Assembly (NCBI GenBank): GCA_018830135.1
Contig: JAHJTB010000341.1
Location: 1 to 36,182 of the forward strand
DNA: 36,182 nucleotides
Origin: Pseudomonadota bacterium
GTDB taxonomy: Bacteria; Desulfobacterota; Desulfarculia; Adiutricales; JAGVGV01
Direction: 5' to 3'
Numbering within the stretch: the first letter of the stretch is position 1; the number at the start of each line of letters is the position of its first letter. Shown piece by piece: positions 27,491-35,116 of this stretch. The notes under the pieces are model-generated. The model worked only from the letters and a program-made list of their open reading frames with translations. It was not told where the DNA came from and searched no databases. A program made the position numbers and the translations under genes.

Positions 27491-28138
27491 TTAAAACGAT
27501 GCGGCCTGGTCGGCCAGGAACGTCTTCAGTCGGTCCAGGCCGAGGGGGCAGGGTATGATCGGAATCGCCATCCAGTCGGAATAGTCCAGGAATTCCTCTG
27601 GATGATCGTTCATGTACCGATCCAGATACCCGATCCCGTCCAACACAATCGCGCCGCCCGTGTGACGGGGGAAGTTTTCGTTGGCCAGGCCCTTGTCCCA
27701 GCCCTTGAAGACGTAATGGCGAAACTTGATCCATCCGGGGGTCATCCACCAGACCTTTTCCCCTCCGGCCAGTTCTTGAGCGATCCGCTCCCGTTCAGCT
27801 TCTCCGGCCAGCATGTCGACGCAGTGACTGGCCGGCACCCTTTTGACTCCGGGGCCCAGTTCCTCGATCATGGTCTTCATGGTCCGGGTCGGCTGGTCCG
27901 AGTTGACGTAACAGAACTTGCCCCCATATACGACGATGACCTTGGGGGCCATGCCTTTGGCCTTTTCGACGAGATGGAAAAGCTGTCTCTCCAGTTCGGG
28001 TGGATTTTCGTGAAGGCCCGGCGTGGTATAGAAGATGTGGCGCGCGTCGAGAAACCCGGTATCCTGGAGGTGCTTCAGTTCCAGGCTCATGGTTCCGCAG
28101 GAGACCAGGGCGATATCGGAAAAAGATACTGGCGGCAT
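27491..28138 (-). CDS. DUF1638 family protein
   Basis: A 215-residue protein of the DUF1638 type: an early cysteine in LVSCGTMSLELKHL, a YGGKFCYVNS stretch, a conserved histidine-cysteine pair PASHCVDML and WWMTPGWIKFR. The family occurs mainly in anaerobes and methanogens, often near corrinoid methyltransferase genes, and has no proven function. The conserved Cys/His set suggests metal binding. The ATG at 28138 has GAGGAGG upstream; longer frames to 28252 would overlap the preceding gene. It follows the flavin/Fe-S oxidoreductase by 46 bp on the same strand and is probably co-transcribed with it. Confidence 0.75.
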   Translation of the reverse strand: MPPVSFSDIALVSCGTMSLELKHLQDTGFLDARHIFYTTPGLHENPPELERQLFHLVEKAKGMAPKVIVVYGGKFCYVNSDQPTRTMKTMIEELGPGVKRVPASHCVDMLAGEAERERIAQELAGGEKVWWMTPGWIKFRHYVFKGWDKGLANENFPRHTGGAIVLDGIGYLDRYMNDHPEEFLDYSDWMAIPIIPCPLGLDRLKTFLADQAASF

Positions 28139-28184
28139 GTGAAACCTCCTCGGCCGGGACCGGCGGCAGGGTTTTCCCCCGGTT

Positions 28185-30095
28185 TCAGTATTGTTGCGCC
28201 AGATGATAACCGGCCTGTATGGCGGAAAATATGTCCTGGACCGAAGCGGCATCGCCGATAACTTCCAGCCGGGCGACTTTCCGGATGACGGTCTCCTCCG
28301 GCCCGGGTGCGGGCTTCATGCCTGACGCGAGAATCACGGTCTCAAAGGGCTCGATCGAAATTTCGGCGCCGTCCTGTTCGATGTCCACGGTTTCGGGATG
28401 AAAGGCCTTGACCGTGGTATGGGGCATGAGGGTTACCTGGGGCATCTGCGCTATCCGCTTGAGGCTCAGGTTTCTGGTCACGGCCTCCGTCATGCCCCCG
28501 ACGGGGTCGGTCCGTTTGGTGGCCACGACCTCGTAGCCTTCCCGGCCCAGCTTTTCGGCTATTTCGAGACCCGTCCTTCCGGCCCCGATGACGAGCACTC
28601 TGGGGCCGCTCACTGTTTTTTCGCCGCTGAAATACTCGACGGCCGTCATGACGTTCTGGTCGTCGAGCCCGGGAATGTCGGGAATGTTCTGCCGGGCGCC
28701 GACGGCCCAAACGAGCAGGTCGGGCTCCATTTGATCGACCAGGGCCGCATCCACGGTCCGATACAGATGGACCGCGGCCATGCTGGTGGTCGTTGCCTGG
28801 ATCAATCCGTCCAGCCCTTCCTTCATGGATCGTTTGCCCGGGGCCGTCCAGGCCAGGGCGAACTGTCCGCCCAGATGGCCGGACTTTTCGGCCAGCGTGA
28901 CGTGATGGCCCCGCCGGGTCAGATACCGGGCCGCGCTTAGGCCGGCGGGGCCGCCTCCGGCAACCAGGACGTTGAGAGGGGTGGAGGTGGGTTCCAAGGG
29001 AGGCCGGCCGATTTCGGGATTCAGGTTGCAGCCCAACATCTGGCCGCTTTTCAGCCGATGCAGGCATCCCTGGAGACAGTATCCGCAGGAGATGACGGCC
29101 TGGTCGTCTTCCTGCCGCCATTTTTTTATGAGGGCGGGGTCGGCCAGCAACGGCCGTCCCAAGGCGACCAGGTCGGCAAGCCCCTGGTCCATGATGTCCT
29201 GAATTCTTTCTCTCCGTCCCATGCGGCCGGCCACGATCAGGGGCAGGGACGTCCGGGCGCGCAGCCGGGTCAGGGCTTCGGTTTGAGGGGCGAAAGGCAG
29301 GCTGCCGTGGTGGAAATACCAGGGGGGGCTGAAACAGGCATGGCCCATGCCGACGTGGAGAGCGTGAACCCCCTGCCCTTCGGCGAAGTTGACAAAGGAC
29401 AGCAGGTCATCGGGGCTGATGCCGAAATCCTGGGACATCTCACTGCCTGAAATTCTGACGATCAGGGGCAGGTTCGGGGCGCCCTCCAAGACGGAGGCCA
29501 GGGCTTCGGCGGCGAACCGCAGGCGGTCCCGGCCGTAAGCGTCGCCGCGCTGGTTGAGTTTTCCGTTGAGAAACTGGGAAACCAAATACCCGTGCCCGGC
29601 CTGAAATTCTAGAAGGTCGAATCCGGCCTGGACCGCCTTTTCCGCCGCTGACCGGTAGCCGGAGATGATTTCGTTGATTTCCTCGATCGTCAGGGGTTCG
29701 GAAACCGTTTCCCGGGCCAGGCAGTTGATTACCGAGGGCCCTTTGGCCTCGGTGCCGGTGACCTTGGGATGAGCGGCCGCTCCGGCGTGGTTGAGGTGCA
29801 GGCAGGCCAACCGGTTTTGGGCGTGGATGACGTCAACGATCTTTTTGAGTTCCTTCGCGCTCTCAGGGAGGTGGATCCAAGGCTGCCTGGGGTGTTCGCG
29901 TCCGTTCGAGGTCACGGAAACCGGTTCGATGATGACCACGGCGGGACCGTCCCGGGCGATCTGCTGGTAGAATAAGAGCTGGTCCTCCGTCACGGTCCCG
30001 TCGGGACTGCCGCGGCCGAGTTTGATCGGGGGAAAAACCAAGCGGTTGATCAGATTGAGTTGACCGAGGCCGAAATCGTTGAACAATCTTTCCAT
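28185..30095 (-). CDS. NADH:flavin oxidoreductase with Fe-S and FAD domains (FadH/OYE-like)
   Basis: A 636-residue multidomain reductase like 2,4-dienoyl-CoA reductase and trimethylamine dehydrogenase. Residues 1 to about 330 are an FMN-binding TIM barrel of the old yellow enzyme type. C337, C340, C344 and C356 (CGYCLQGC...LGC) hold a 4Fe-4S cluster. The C-terminal half has two dinucleotide folds, VAGGGPAGLSAARYL for FAD and VIGAGRTGLEIAEKL for NAD(P)H. Electrons pass from NAD(P)H through FAD, Fe-S and FMN to an unsaturated acyl-CoA or enone. GGAGAC... with AAAGGAG upstream supports the ATG at 30095. The substrate is unknown; the DUF1638 gene downstream does not narrow it. Confidence 0.88.
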   Translation of the reverse strand: MERLFNDFGLGQLNLINRLVFPPIKLGRGSPDGTVTEDQLLFYQQIARDGPAVVIIEPVSVTSNGREHPRQPWIHLPESAKELKKIVDVIHAQNRLACLHLNHAGAAAHPKVTGTEAKGPSVINCLARETVSEPLTIEEINEIISGYRSAAEKAVQAGFDLLEFQAGHGYLVSQFLNGKLNQRGDAYGRDRLRFAAEALASVLEGAPNLPLIVRISGSEMSQDFGISPDDLLSFVNFAEGQGVHALHVGMGHACFSPPWYFHHGSLPFAPQTEALTRLRARTSLPLIVAGRMGRRERIQDIMDQGLADLVALGRPLLADPALIKKWRQEDDQAVISCGYCLQGCLHRLKSGQMLGCNLNPEIGRPPLEPTSTPLNVLVAGGGPAGLSAARYLTRRGHHVTLAEKSGHLGGQFALAWTAPGKRSMKEGLDGLIQATTTSMAAVHLYRTVDAALVDQMEPDLLVWAVGARQNIPDIPGLDDQNVMTAVEYFSGEKTVSGPRVLVIGAGRTGLEIAEKLGREGYEVVATKRTDPVGGMTEAVTRNLSLKRIAQMPQVTLMPHTTVKAFHPETVDIEQDGAEISIEPFETVILASGMKPAPGPEETVIRKVARLEVIGDAASVQDIFSAIQAGYHLAQQY

Positions 30096-30372
30096 AACCG
30101 TCTCCTTTCCTTTGCAGCAGGGCCGCCGGCCTTCCGGCCGGTGACCAGGTCAAGCCGGACCGTGTCCCGGATTGGCCGCCTGGCAGGATGTTCGGAGCCG
30201 GAGGCGGGGATCGAAAATGACTTGGTCGATGACCATCGCTCCACTTCAACGGTGTCGGCAGCAAACCGTTTCATCAGGGACACATATCGACAGATTCCGG
30301 CCGGGCCAGGCCCATTTCCGGATGGCATCGGCCGTTTCTGCCTCCGGGAAGCATGAATCCGGTTGAAAATTT
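30096..30372. other. Intergenic gap, only a hairpin seen
   Basis: A 277-bp gap between the ferredoxin and the flavin oxidoreductase. CCGGCC-TTCC-GGCCGG (30126-30141) can fold but has no T-run. No sigma54 box or small gene could be found. Confidence 0.4.
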
Positions 30373-30561
30373 TCAGGTCTCGGAGATGGTAATGGCCCCT
30401 TCCGCGCAAACCTCGAGGCAGCTTTCGCAGCCGAGACATTCTTCTTCGTTGACCGGCACGGATTTTTCGTCTATCAGTTCGTAGACGTCCGTCGGACAGA
30501 TGTCCACGCATTCACCGCATCCCACGCATTTTTCCGCATCCACTTCGGGTTTGTAAGCCAT
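30373..30561 (-). CDS. 2[4Fe-4S] ferredoxin
   Basis: A 62-residue bacterial ferredoxin with two complete CxxCxxCxxxC(P) sets: C12, C15, C18, C22 and C42, C45, C48, C52. It carries electrons at low potential in the cytoplasm. It lies 24 bp after the DnaJ-domain gene and appears to be the last gene of the leftward sigma54 operon with DUF5320, Mrp, the NifU-like scaffold and the truncated ATPase, so it may be the redox partner or substrate of that Fe-S assembly set. GGAGGA is upstream of the ATG. Confidence 0.93.
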   Translation of the reverse strand: MAYKPEVDAEKCVGCGECVDICPTDVYELIDEKSVPVNEEECLGCESCLEVCAEGAITISET

Positions 30562-30585
30562 TGGGCTTCCTCCAGTCCTCCTATT

Positions 30586-30948
30586 TTAAAATCTTCTCCC
30601 ACAGCCACGTCCACCGAAGCCCCGCCCCCGGCAGCCCCCGCCAAGTCCACGGAGCCCATGCTCGAAAAGGGTCCGTAAAAACGCCCCCAATTCAACCTCG
30701 ATGTCGATCGGTCCGGTCGTGCCGGCGGCCCGGACCGATTGACAGAGGAAATCGTAGCGCCGCTTTGTTTCGGAATCACCCAGGACCTGATAGGCCTCGT
30801 TGATCTCCTTGAAGCGGTCTTCCTTTTGCCGGTCGCCGCCGTTGGCGTCGGGGTGACAGTCTTTGGCCTGGGAGCGATAGGCTTTTTTGATTTCTTCCGG
30901 AGAAGCGTCCCGGTCGACTCTGAGCACCTGGTAGTAGTCTTTAATCAT
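30586..30948 (-). CDS. DnaJ-domain protein
   Basis: A 120-residue J-domain protein: the HPD motif lies in CHPDANGGD and the surrounding helices are normal (YYQVLRVDRDASPEEIKKAY). After the J domain there is a short linker and a Gly/Arg/Cys-rich tail (GGGCRGRGFGGRGCGRRF) instead of the usual zinc-finger and C-terminal domains. J proteins recruit Hsp70 to clients; next to a NifU/IscU-like scaffold it recalls HscB, although HscB has a different C-terminus. The ATG at 30948 with GGGAG upstream is preferred to an upstream ATG at 30966. It overlaps the end of the truncated ATPase frame by 8 bp. Confidence 0.82.
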   Translation of the reverse strand: MIKDYYQVLRVDRDASPEEIKKAYRSQAKDCHPDANGGDRQKEDRFKEINEAYQVLGDSETKRRYDFLCQSVRAAGTTGPIDIEVELGAFLRTLFEHGLRGLGGGCRGRGFGGRGCGRRF

Positions 30949-31291
30949 GATCAACTCCCGCTCCATGATGGACGCGCGGGGATCGTTCCCCGTCGATCCC
31001 GCGGCGTCCGCTTATTGGTTTGCCCCCGGCCCCATCGCAACCGGCAATGGCCTTGAACCGGCAAATTTCCGCACATTTGCCGCACAGGCTGCACCGGTTC
31101 ATGTCCACTTCGGGCACCGGTGTGTACACGGTTTCAACACCCGCCATGTCCGGCCTGATGAACAGGTGGGCGTCCGGTTCTTCCACGTCACAGTCCAGAA
31201 GCTGAACGTCGGCCTCCAGGGAAACAGCCAGGTTGGTGGCCACGGTCGTCTTCCCCGTTCCCCCTTTCCCGCTGGCTACACTGATGATCAT
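30941..31291 (-). pseudogene. Truncated MinD-superfamily ATPase with ferredoxin insert
   Basis: Only the first part of a MinD/COG1149 ATPase is present: Walker A GKGGTGKT (8-15), the DCDVEEPDAH motif and the start of the inserted ferredoxin domain (C67, C70, C73, C77). After residue about 83 the sequence has no similarity to the family and stops at 116, against a normal length near 290. The second Cys set, the rest of the ATPase and switch II are missing. No remnant was found in other frames of the short stretch before dnaJ, so a deletion has probably joined it to the dnaJ gene. It may still be made as a fragment that binds an Fe-S cluster. GGGAG precedes the ATG at 31291. Confidence 0.7.
30977..30992. 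other. Hairpin at the truncated ATPase/dnaJ junction
   Basis: CGGGGA-TCGT-TCCCCG is a perfect 6-bp stem with a 4-nt loop, just upstream of the dnaJ ribosome site. It may affect translation or RNA processing between the two genes, or mark the deletion join. Confidence 0.4.
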
Positions 31292-31374
31292 TAGAGAATC
31301 TCCCGTTGACGGCCCGCTTATCTGCCTCATGGCCTGCCGAGCGGCTCCCTCGAGGCCAAGGGGCGCGGAATGAG

Positions 31375-31821
31375 TCAGAAGGTCCGGGTCTCATGCGCTT
31401 GTTTCATGCAGTCCTCTAGAGCTTCACGCAGCGCGGCGGCGGCAAGAAACGCACAGTGACGCTCGGCTTCCGGCAGTCCGCCGATACAATCCAGGAGGCG
31501 CTCGCCAGTGACGTCGATCAACTCCTCCGGGGTTTTGCCCCGGGCCAGTTCGGCGGCAAAAGACCCGCAGATGATGCTGGAACCGCATCCGTCGGTCATG
31601 AAAGTCGCCGCCTCGACCCGGCCGTTCCGGAACCTGAGAAAAATCTCCATCGTGTCCCCGCAGGTCCCGGTCACCCGGCCGCGGCCGTCCGGAGCGTCCA
31701 TGGACCCTACGAACCGAGGCTCCCGCCAACGGGCGTAGGCGGCCCGGCCATAGGTCTGCAGAACGTCCTCATCGATCCGGTCCTGAAGGTCCCGGACAAA
31801 ATCTTCCAGTTCGTCGTTCAC
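31375..31821 (-). CDS. NifU/IscU-like iron-sulfur cluster scaffold
   Basis: A 148-residue scaffold of the NifU N-terminal type. Cluster-ligating cysteines are C54 (GTCGDTMEIFL), C79 in TDGCGSSIIC and C123 in RHCAFLAAAALREAL; C85 and C112 are extra. The Asp usually preceding the first cysteine's glycine is present as GTCGD. It would build Fe-S clusters for nearby proteins. The GTG at 31821 is supported by GGAGGG eight bases upstream. It lies 48 bp after mrp and 83 bp before the truncated ATPase. A cysteine desulfurase is not seen in the window. Confidence 0.88.
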   Translation of the reverse strand: MNDELEDFVRDLQDRIDEDVLQTYGRAAYARWREPRFVGSMDAPDGRGRVTGTCGDTMEIFLRFRNGRVEAATFMTDGCGSSIICGSFAAELARGKTPEELIDVTGERLLDCIGGLPEAERHCAFLAAAALREALEDCMKQAHETRTF

Positions 31822-31869
31822 CCGGTCATCCCTCCTGAAATATCGAGCTGAAAAGGCCGGCTGGCGGAC

Positions 31870-32742
31870 TTAGACGGCATGTTTGACCGGTGCGTTTCCA
31901 CATCCCAGCAGCCGTTCGATTTCATCGACCAGTTCCTTGAAAGCGATGGTGAAACCAAGCTTCTCGTCATCGAGTATCTCGACCCGGCCGTCGTCTCCGC
32001 TCGTGACCACCTCGGGCTCGATCGGCAGCCGGCCCAGTAGCCGGACGTTTTGCTTCTGAGCCGTCAAAAGGCCTCCCCGGGTCTTGAACAGGTCGATGAC
32101 ATGGCCGCAACAGGGGCAGGTCAGGCCGCTCATGTTTTCGACCAGGCCCAGGATGTCCATGTGCACCTGGCGGCAGAAATTGATGGACTTTCTGACGTCG
32201 GCCAGGGCAACCTCCTGAGGGGTGGTCACAATGAGGGCCTTGGCCTCGGGAATGGTCTGGGCCACGGTCAGGGGCTCGTCCCCGGTGCCCGGAGGCGAAT
32301 CGATGACCAGAAAATCCAGGTCCATCCAGTCGATGTCGGAAATGAACTGCCGGATGACGCCGCCTTTCAGCGGGCCGCGCCAGATGGTCGCCGCGTCCTT
32401 GTCTCCGGTCAGGACCTCGATCGAGATGACTTCCAGGTTGTCCTGGTGCTTCACCGGACGGGCCTTGCCCGGGCCCGAGGCGAATGCCTGGCCCTTGAGT
32501 CCAAGCAGGCGGGGGATGCTGGGCCCGTGCAGGTCCACGTCCATGAGACCGACCCGCCAGCCCCGCCGGGACAGGGATACGGCCAGGTACGCGGCAATGC
32601 TGCTTTTTCCCACGCCGCCCTTGCCGCTCATCACCATGATCTTGTGCCGGATATGATGGAGCCGTTCCTTGATTTCCAGCTCCTGTTGATCCATCCTGGC
32701 CTGACGACGCGCTTCGTCAACTGTTGTTCGGTCTCTGTTCAT
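31870..32742 (-). CDS. mrp: Mrp/NBP35-family Fe-S carrier ATPase
   Basis: A P-loop ATPase of about 290 residues that carries and transfers Fe-S clusters. Walker A is VMSGKGGVGKSS (near residues 37-48), followed by the DVDLHGPSIPRLLG and IDSPPGTGDEP motifs and the C-terminal CPCC motif (NMSGLTCPCCGH) that bridges a cluster between two subunits. The ATG at 32742 or the GTG at 32754 may be the start; AAGGAG lies 11 bases before the ATG. In Desulfovibrio an Mrp protein (DVU2109) belongs to the orange-protein complex, which matches the gene set here. Confidence 0.92.
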   Translation of the reverse strand: MNRDRTTVDEARRQARMDQQELEIKERLHHIRHKIMVMSGKGGVGKSSIAAYLAVSLSRRGWRVGLMDVDLHGPSIPRLLGLKGQAFASGPGKARPVKHQDNLEVISIEVLTGDKDAATIWRGPLKGGVIRQFISDIDWMDLDFLVIDSPPGTGDEPLTVAQTIPEAKALIVTTPQEVALADVRKSINFCRQVHMDILGLVENMSGLTCPCCGHVIDLFKTRGGLLTAQKQNVRLLGRLPIEPEVVTSGDDGRVEILDDEKLGFTIAFKELVDEIERLLGCGNAPVKHAV

Positions 32743-32786
32743 CCCGGACCGCACTCCTTATTCCATATAAAATTGTATGGCTCTGT

Positions 32787-33077
32787 TCAGAGGCGTCGTT
32801 TGGACCCCTTGAACCGATGGGGCGGGCGGTCGCGAGTCGGTCGCGCTCCCGCCGGCCGGGCCGGACGCCCGGAAGAGACGGCCCCGGCCCGGCGATCTTG
32901 TCCGCCCGTCAGGGTTGGCGCCTCTCGGCCGGCCTCCTCCAGCGAATGGCCGGCCAGCCCGGCATAGCCGGTCACCCGTCCATCAGCCGACCCGGATAAG
33001 CTCAAAATACAGTAACCCAGACCGGCCCCCGTCAGGGGGCCCAAACCTTTGGGGCCCTTGCCGTCAAATCCCGGCAT
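32787..33077 (-). CDS. DUF5320 family small protein
   Basis: A 96-residue protein whose start, MPGFDGKGPKGLGPLTGAGLGYC, is the family signature (only the first 20 or so residues are conserved). The rest is Arg/Gly/Pro-rich and poorly conserved. DUF5320 genes are commonly found next to NifX/MTH1175 and Mrp genes in anaerobes; the function is unknown. It is the first gene after the leftward sigma54 promoter. AAAGGA supports the ATG at 33077; a GTG directly before it is possible. Confidence 0.72.
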   Translation of the reverse strand: MPGFDGKGPKGLGPLTGAGLGYCILSLSGSADGRVTGYAGLAGHSLEEAGREAPTLTGGQDRRAGAVSSGRPARPAGARPTRDRPPHRFKGSKRRL

Positions 33078-33260
33078 CACGTCATCCTTTCGAAAAACGG
33101 TCGGCTTTTCCCGTCCGGAGCCCCCATGACCTTCTTCGGATTGAACAAGCAGGGCGGGCTGCTAGCCTCGCGGCTTGCCGCAGGGGGCTTCAATGCCGCC
33201 GGCCGGTAGGATTCTGCTCTCTGGTGTCCCATCGAAAACCTCATGCTGGTGATGAGGGAG

Positions 33261-33276
33261 AGCAAAGGTCATGCCA
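33261..33276 (-). promoter_or_regulatory. Sigma54 promoter of the DUF5320-mrp-scaffold operon
   Basis: On the minus strand TGGCATGACCTTTGCT matches the sigma54 consensus with correct GG-GC spacing. Start expected near 33250. Confidence 0.82.
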
Positions 33277-33296
33277 CGCCGAAGGCCTGAGGCAGG

Positions 33297-33311
33297 TATG
33301 AATATATCATA
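33297..33311. promoter_or_regulatory. Possible activator site upstream of the leftward sigma54 promoter
   Basis: TATGA and TCATA are perfect arms with a 5-bp centre, about 45-60 bp upstream of the predicted start. Could bind the neighbouring sigma54 activator. The octamer ACGGTATA lies near it (33330-33337) and, reversed, near the rightward promoter (34801-34808). Confidence 0.3.
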
Positions 33312-33338
33312 TTGATTTAATGTTATAATACGGTATAT

Positions 33339-33369
33339 GGCCGGTCAGGGGCCTGGGGGCGCCCCGGCC
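33339..33369 (-). terminator. Possible terminator of the sigma54 activator gene
   Basis: GGCC and GGGGC pair with GCCCC and GGCC around a 3-5 base bulge, followed on the minus strand by AT-rich sequence after the hairpin. The stem is imperfect. Confidence 0.35.
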
Positions 33370-33402
33370 GGGAGCGGCTTGCGGAACGTGCAATATGCAA
33401 TA

Positions 33403-34764
33403 CTATCGACGGCGGGCCCGGCCGTCCGTGGGAGGTGAATCGATCCGGAGGGACTTGATTTTCCGCCAGAGGGTGCTCGCGTCGATGCCCAAGGCCCGGG
33501 CGGTGCGTTTTCGGTTGCCGTTGTAATAGCGCAGGGTTTCGGCGATAAAATGTTTTTCCATGGTTTTCAGGTTCATGGGACCGAAGGCCTCGGCGTGTTG
33601 CCCCGAAGCGGGGCGCAGTTCCGGGGGAAGGTGGTGGAGTTCGATGATGCCGCTCCGGCACAGAACAAAGGCCTGTTCGATGATGTTTTCCAACTCCCTG
33701 ACATTGCCGGGGAAGTCGTGTTCCATCAGGCGGGCCATGGACTCGGGCGAGAGGCCGGCGATGTTTTTCCCCTGGCGGCGGTTGAATTTGGCCACGAGGT
33801 GTTCGACCAGGAGCGGGATGTCTTCCCGGCGATGTTTCAGGTCGGGCAGGATCAGGTGAATGACCCGGATGCGGTAATAGAGGTCTTCGCGGAAGCGGTC
33901 GCCCTGGACCAGTTCGGCCAGGTCCTTGTTGGTGGCGGCCACGACCCGGACGTCGACCGGGCGCGGTTTTGTGGCGCCGAGCGGTTCGATGATCCGTTCC
34001 TGCAGAACGCGCAGGAGTCTGACCTGGAGGGCCGGGGAGATGTCGCCGATTTCGTCGAGAAATATGGTTCCGCCGTCGGCCAGGGCGAAGCGGCCGGCCT
34101 TGTCTTTGCGGGCGTCGGTGAAGGCCCCGGCCCGGTAACCGAAGAGTTCGCTTTCCAGAAGGGAATCGGGCAGGGCTGCGCAGTTCACGGGTATGAAGGG
34201 CTGTTTTCGGCGGGGGGACAGGTTATGGAGGGCCCGCGCGAAGAGCTCCTTGCCGGTGCCGCTGGGGCCTTCGATCAACACGGTGCTGTCGCTGTCTGCT
34301 ATCTGGGGCAGGAGTTCAAAGAGCCTCATCATTTCCGGGCTTCGCCCGATGATGTCCTCGAAGGTATAACGGCTTTCGAGCTGCTTCTGCAACTCCTCGA
34401 TTTCCCGGAGGTCCTGGAAGGTTTCGACCCCGCCGATGACCCGTCCGTTTTCGTCCCGGAGGACGGCGGCCGAAAGGCGGACCGGGACCCGGTGGCCCTG
34501 ATTGTTGATGATATAGGCCGTGGCATTGACCATGGACCTGCCGGTCTCGAAAGTCTGGCGAAGGGCGCAGTCCTTTTCGCAGATGTTGGCGTGAAAGATG
34601 TCATGGCAGGACTTGCCCGCGGCCTGATCTCTGGGGACGCCGGTGATGCGTTCGGCGGCCCGATTGAAGGCCGTGATGCGCCAGTCGAGGTCCACGGTAA
34701 AGACGCCTTCGTTAATCGAGTCGAGAATGACGCCCCAGGCGGGGCTGGTCTGATGTGCGGTCAT
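33403..34764 (-). CDS. PAS-containing sigma54-dependent activator
   Basis: A 453-residue enhancer-binding protein. The ATG at 34764 has AAGGAG seven bases upstream; the longer frame is not conserved. Residues about 8-125 are a PAS domain with C53, C62 and C66 (CHDIFHANICEKDC), a Cys set that may bind an Fe-S cluster or metal and sense redox state. The AAA+ domain has Walker A GPSGTGKE (166-173), the sigma54 contact loop GAFTDA (213-218) where most have GAFTGA, Walker B TIFLDEIG and an R-finger region. A Fis-type helix-turn-helix ends the protein (NRKRTARALGIDASTLWRKI). It lies between two divergent sigma54 promoters and presumably activates both, as DVU2106 does for the orp operons of Desulfovibrio vulgaris. 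Confidence 0.92.
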   Translation of the reverse strand: MTAHQTSPAWGVILDSINEGVFTVDLDWRITAFNRAAERITGVPRDQAAGKSCHDIFHANICEKDCALRQTFETGRSMVNATAYIINNQGHRVPVRLSAAVLRDENGRVIGGVETFQDLREIEELQKQLESRYTFEDIIGRSPEMMRLFELLPQIADSDSTVLIEGPSGTGKELFARALHNLSPRRKQPFIPVNCAALPDSLLESELFGYRAGAFTDARKDKAGRFALADGGTIFLDEIGDISPALQVRLLRVLQERIIEPLGATKPRPVDVRVVAATNKDLAELVQGDRFREDLYYRIRVIHLILPDLKHRREDIPLLVEHLVAKFNRRQGKNIAGLSPESMARLMEHDFPGNVRELENIIEQAFVLCRSGIIELHHLPPELRPASGQHAEAFGPMNLKTMEKHFIAETLRYYNGNRKRTARALGIDASTLWRKIKSLRIDSPPTDGRARRR

Positions 34765-35116
34765 GGGTCCGCTCCTTGAACCCGAATGTTGCAGTCGTCC
34801 TATACCGTGGCGCCAAAATGCGTGCGGCAAGGCTCGTTTTCCGGTTTCCGGCCCGGGGCGTATCCACAAAAACGCCTGCGGCCCAAAACCGGTTCAACTT
34901 CTCGTTTCGCGCGCCATGCATTTCAAGGCCTCGTTAGCAACCCAACGGCAAAATTCGGGTTTAAGCATGGTGTTTTGCAATGAATAATAGTCCATAACAT
35001 CGTATTCTGCAAGGTATGGGAACCCCGATCCCGGAGCCGGACCCCTCAAACGGTCGTAAACCCGGCCGATTCCGATCAAAGACCCGGTTGGCACGAGGGT
35101 TGCTCCCCTATTCGGC
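34765..35116. other. Regulatory gap between the activator and NifX-family genes
   Basis: A 352-bp gap with lower GC. It holds the activator's ribosome site, TATACCGT (34801-34808), an AT-rich stretch at 34960-35020 with no exact repeat of the left site, and the rightward sigma54 promoter at its end. No tRNA or small gene was found. Confidence 0.5.
35089..35104 (+). promoter_or_regulatory. Sigma54 promoter of the NifX-family genes
   Basis: TGGCACGAGGGTTGCT is a perfect sigma54 consensus (TGGCACG-N4-TTGCW). The start would fall at about 35115, only two bases before the ATG at 35117. Confidence 0.88.

Larger units (their letters stand above)
33078..33402. other. Leader and promoter region of the leftward operon
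   Basis: A gap of about 325 bp. From the right: a bulged hairpin that may end the activator gene, AT-rich sequence with TATGA-ATATA-TCATA (33297-33311) and ACGGTATA (33330-33337), the sigma54 promoter (33261-33276), and a leader of about 170 bases with a GCGGC/GCCGC hairpin (33170-33181). No small gene and no riboswitch class was recognised. Confidence 0.6.

Noticed and set aside
34974-34992. GGTGTTTTGCAATG as a second sigma54 promoter
   Set aside because: The distance between GG and GC is wrong; the perfect site is at 35089-35104.
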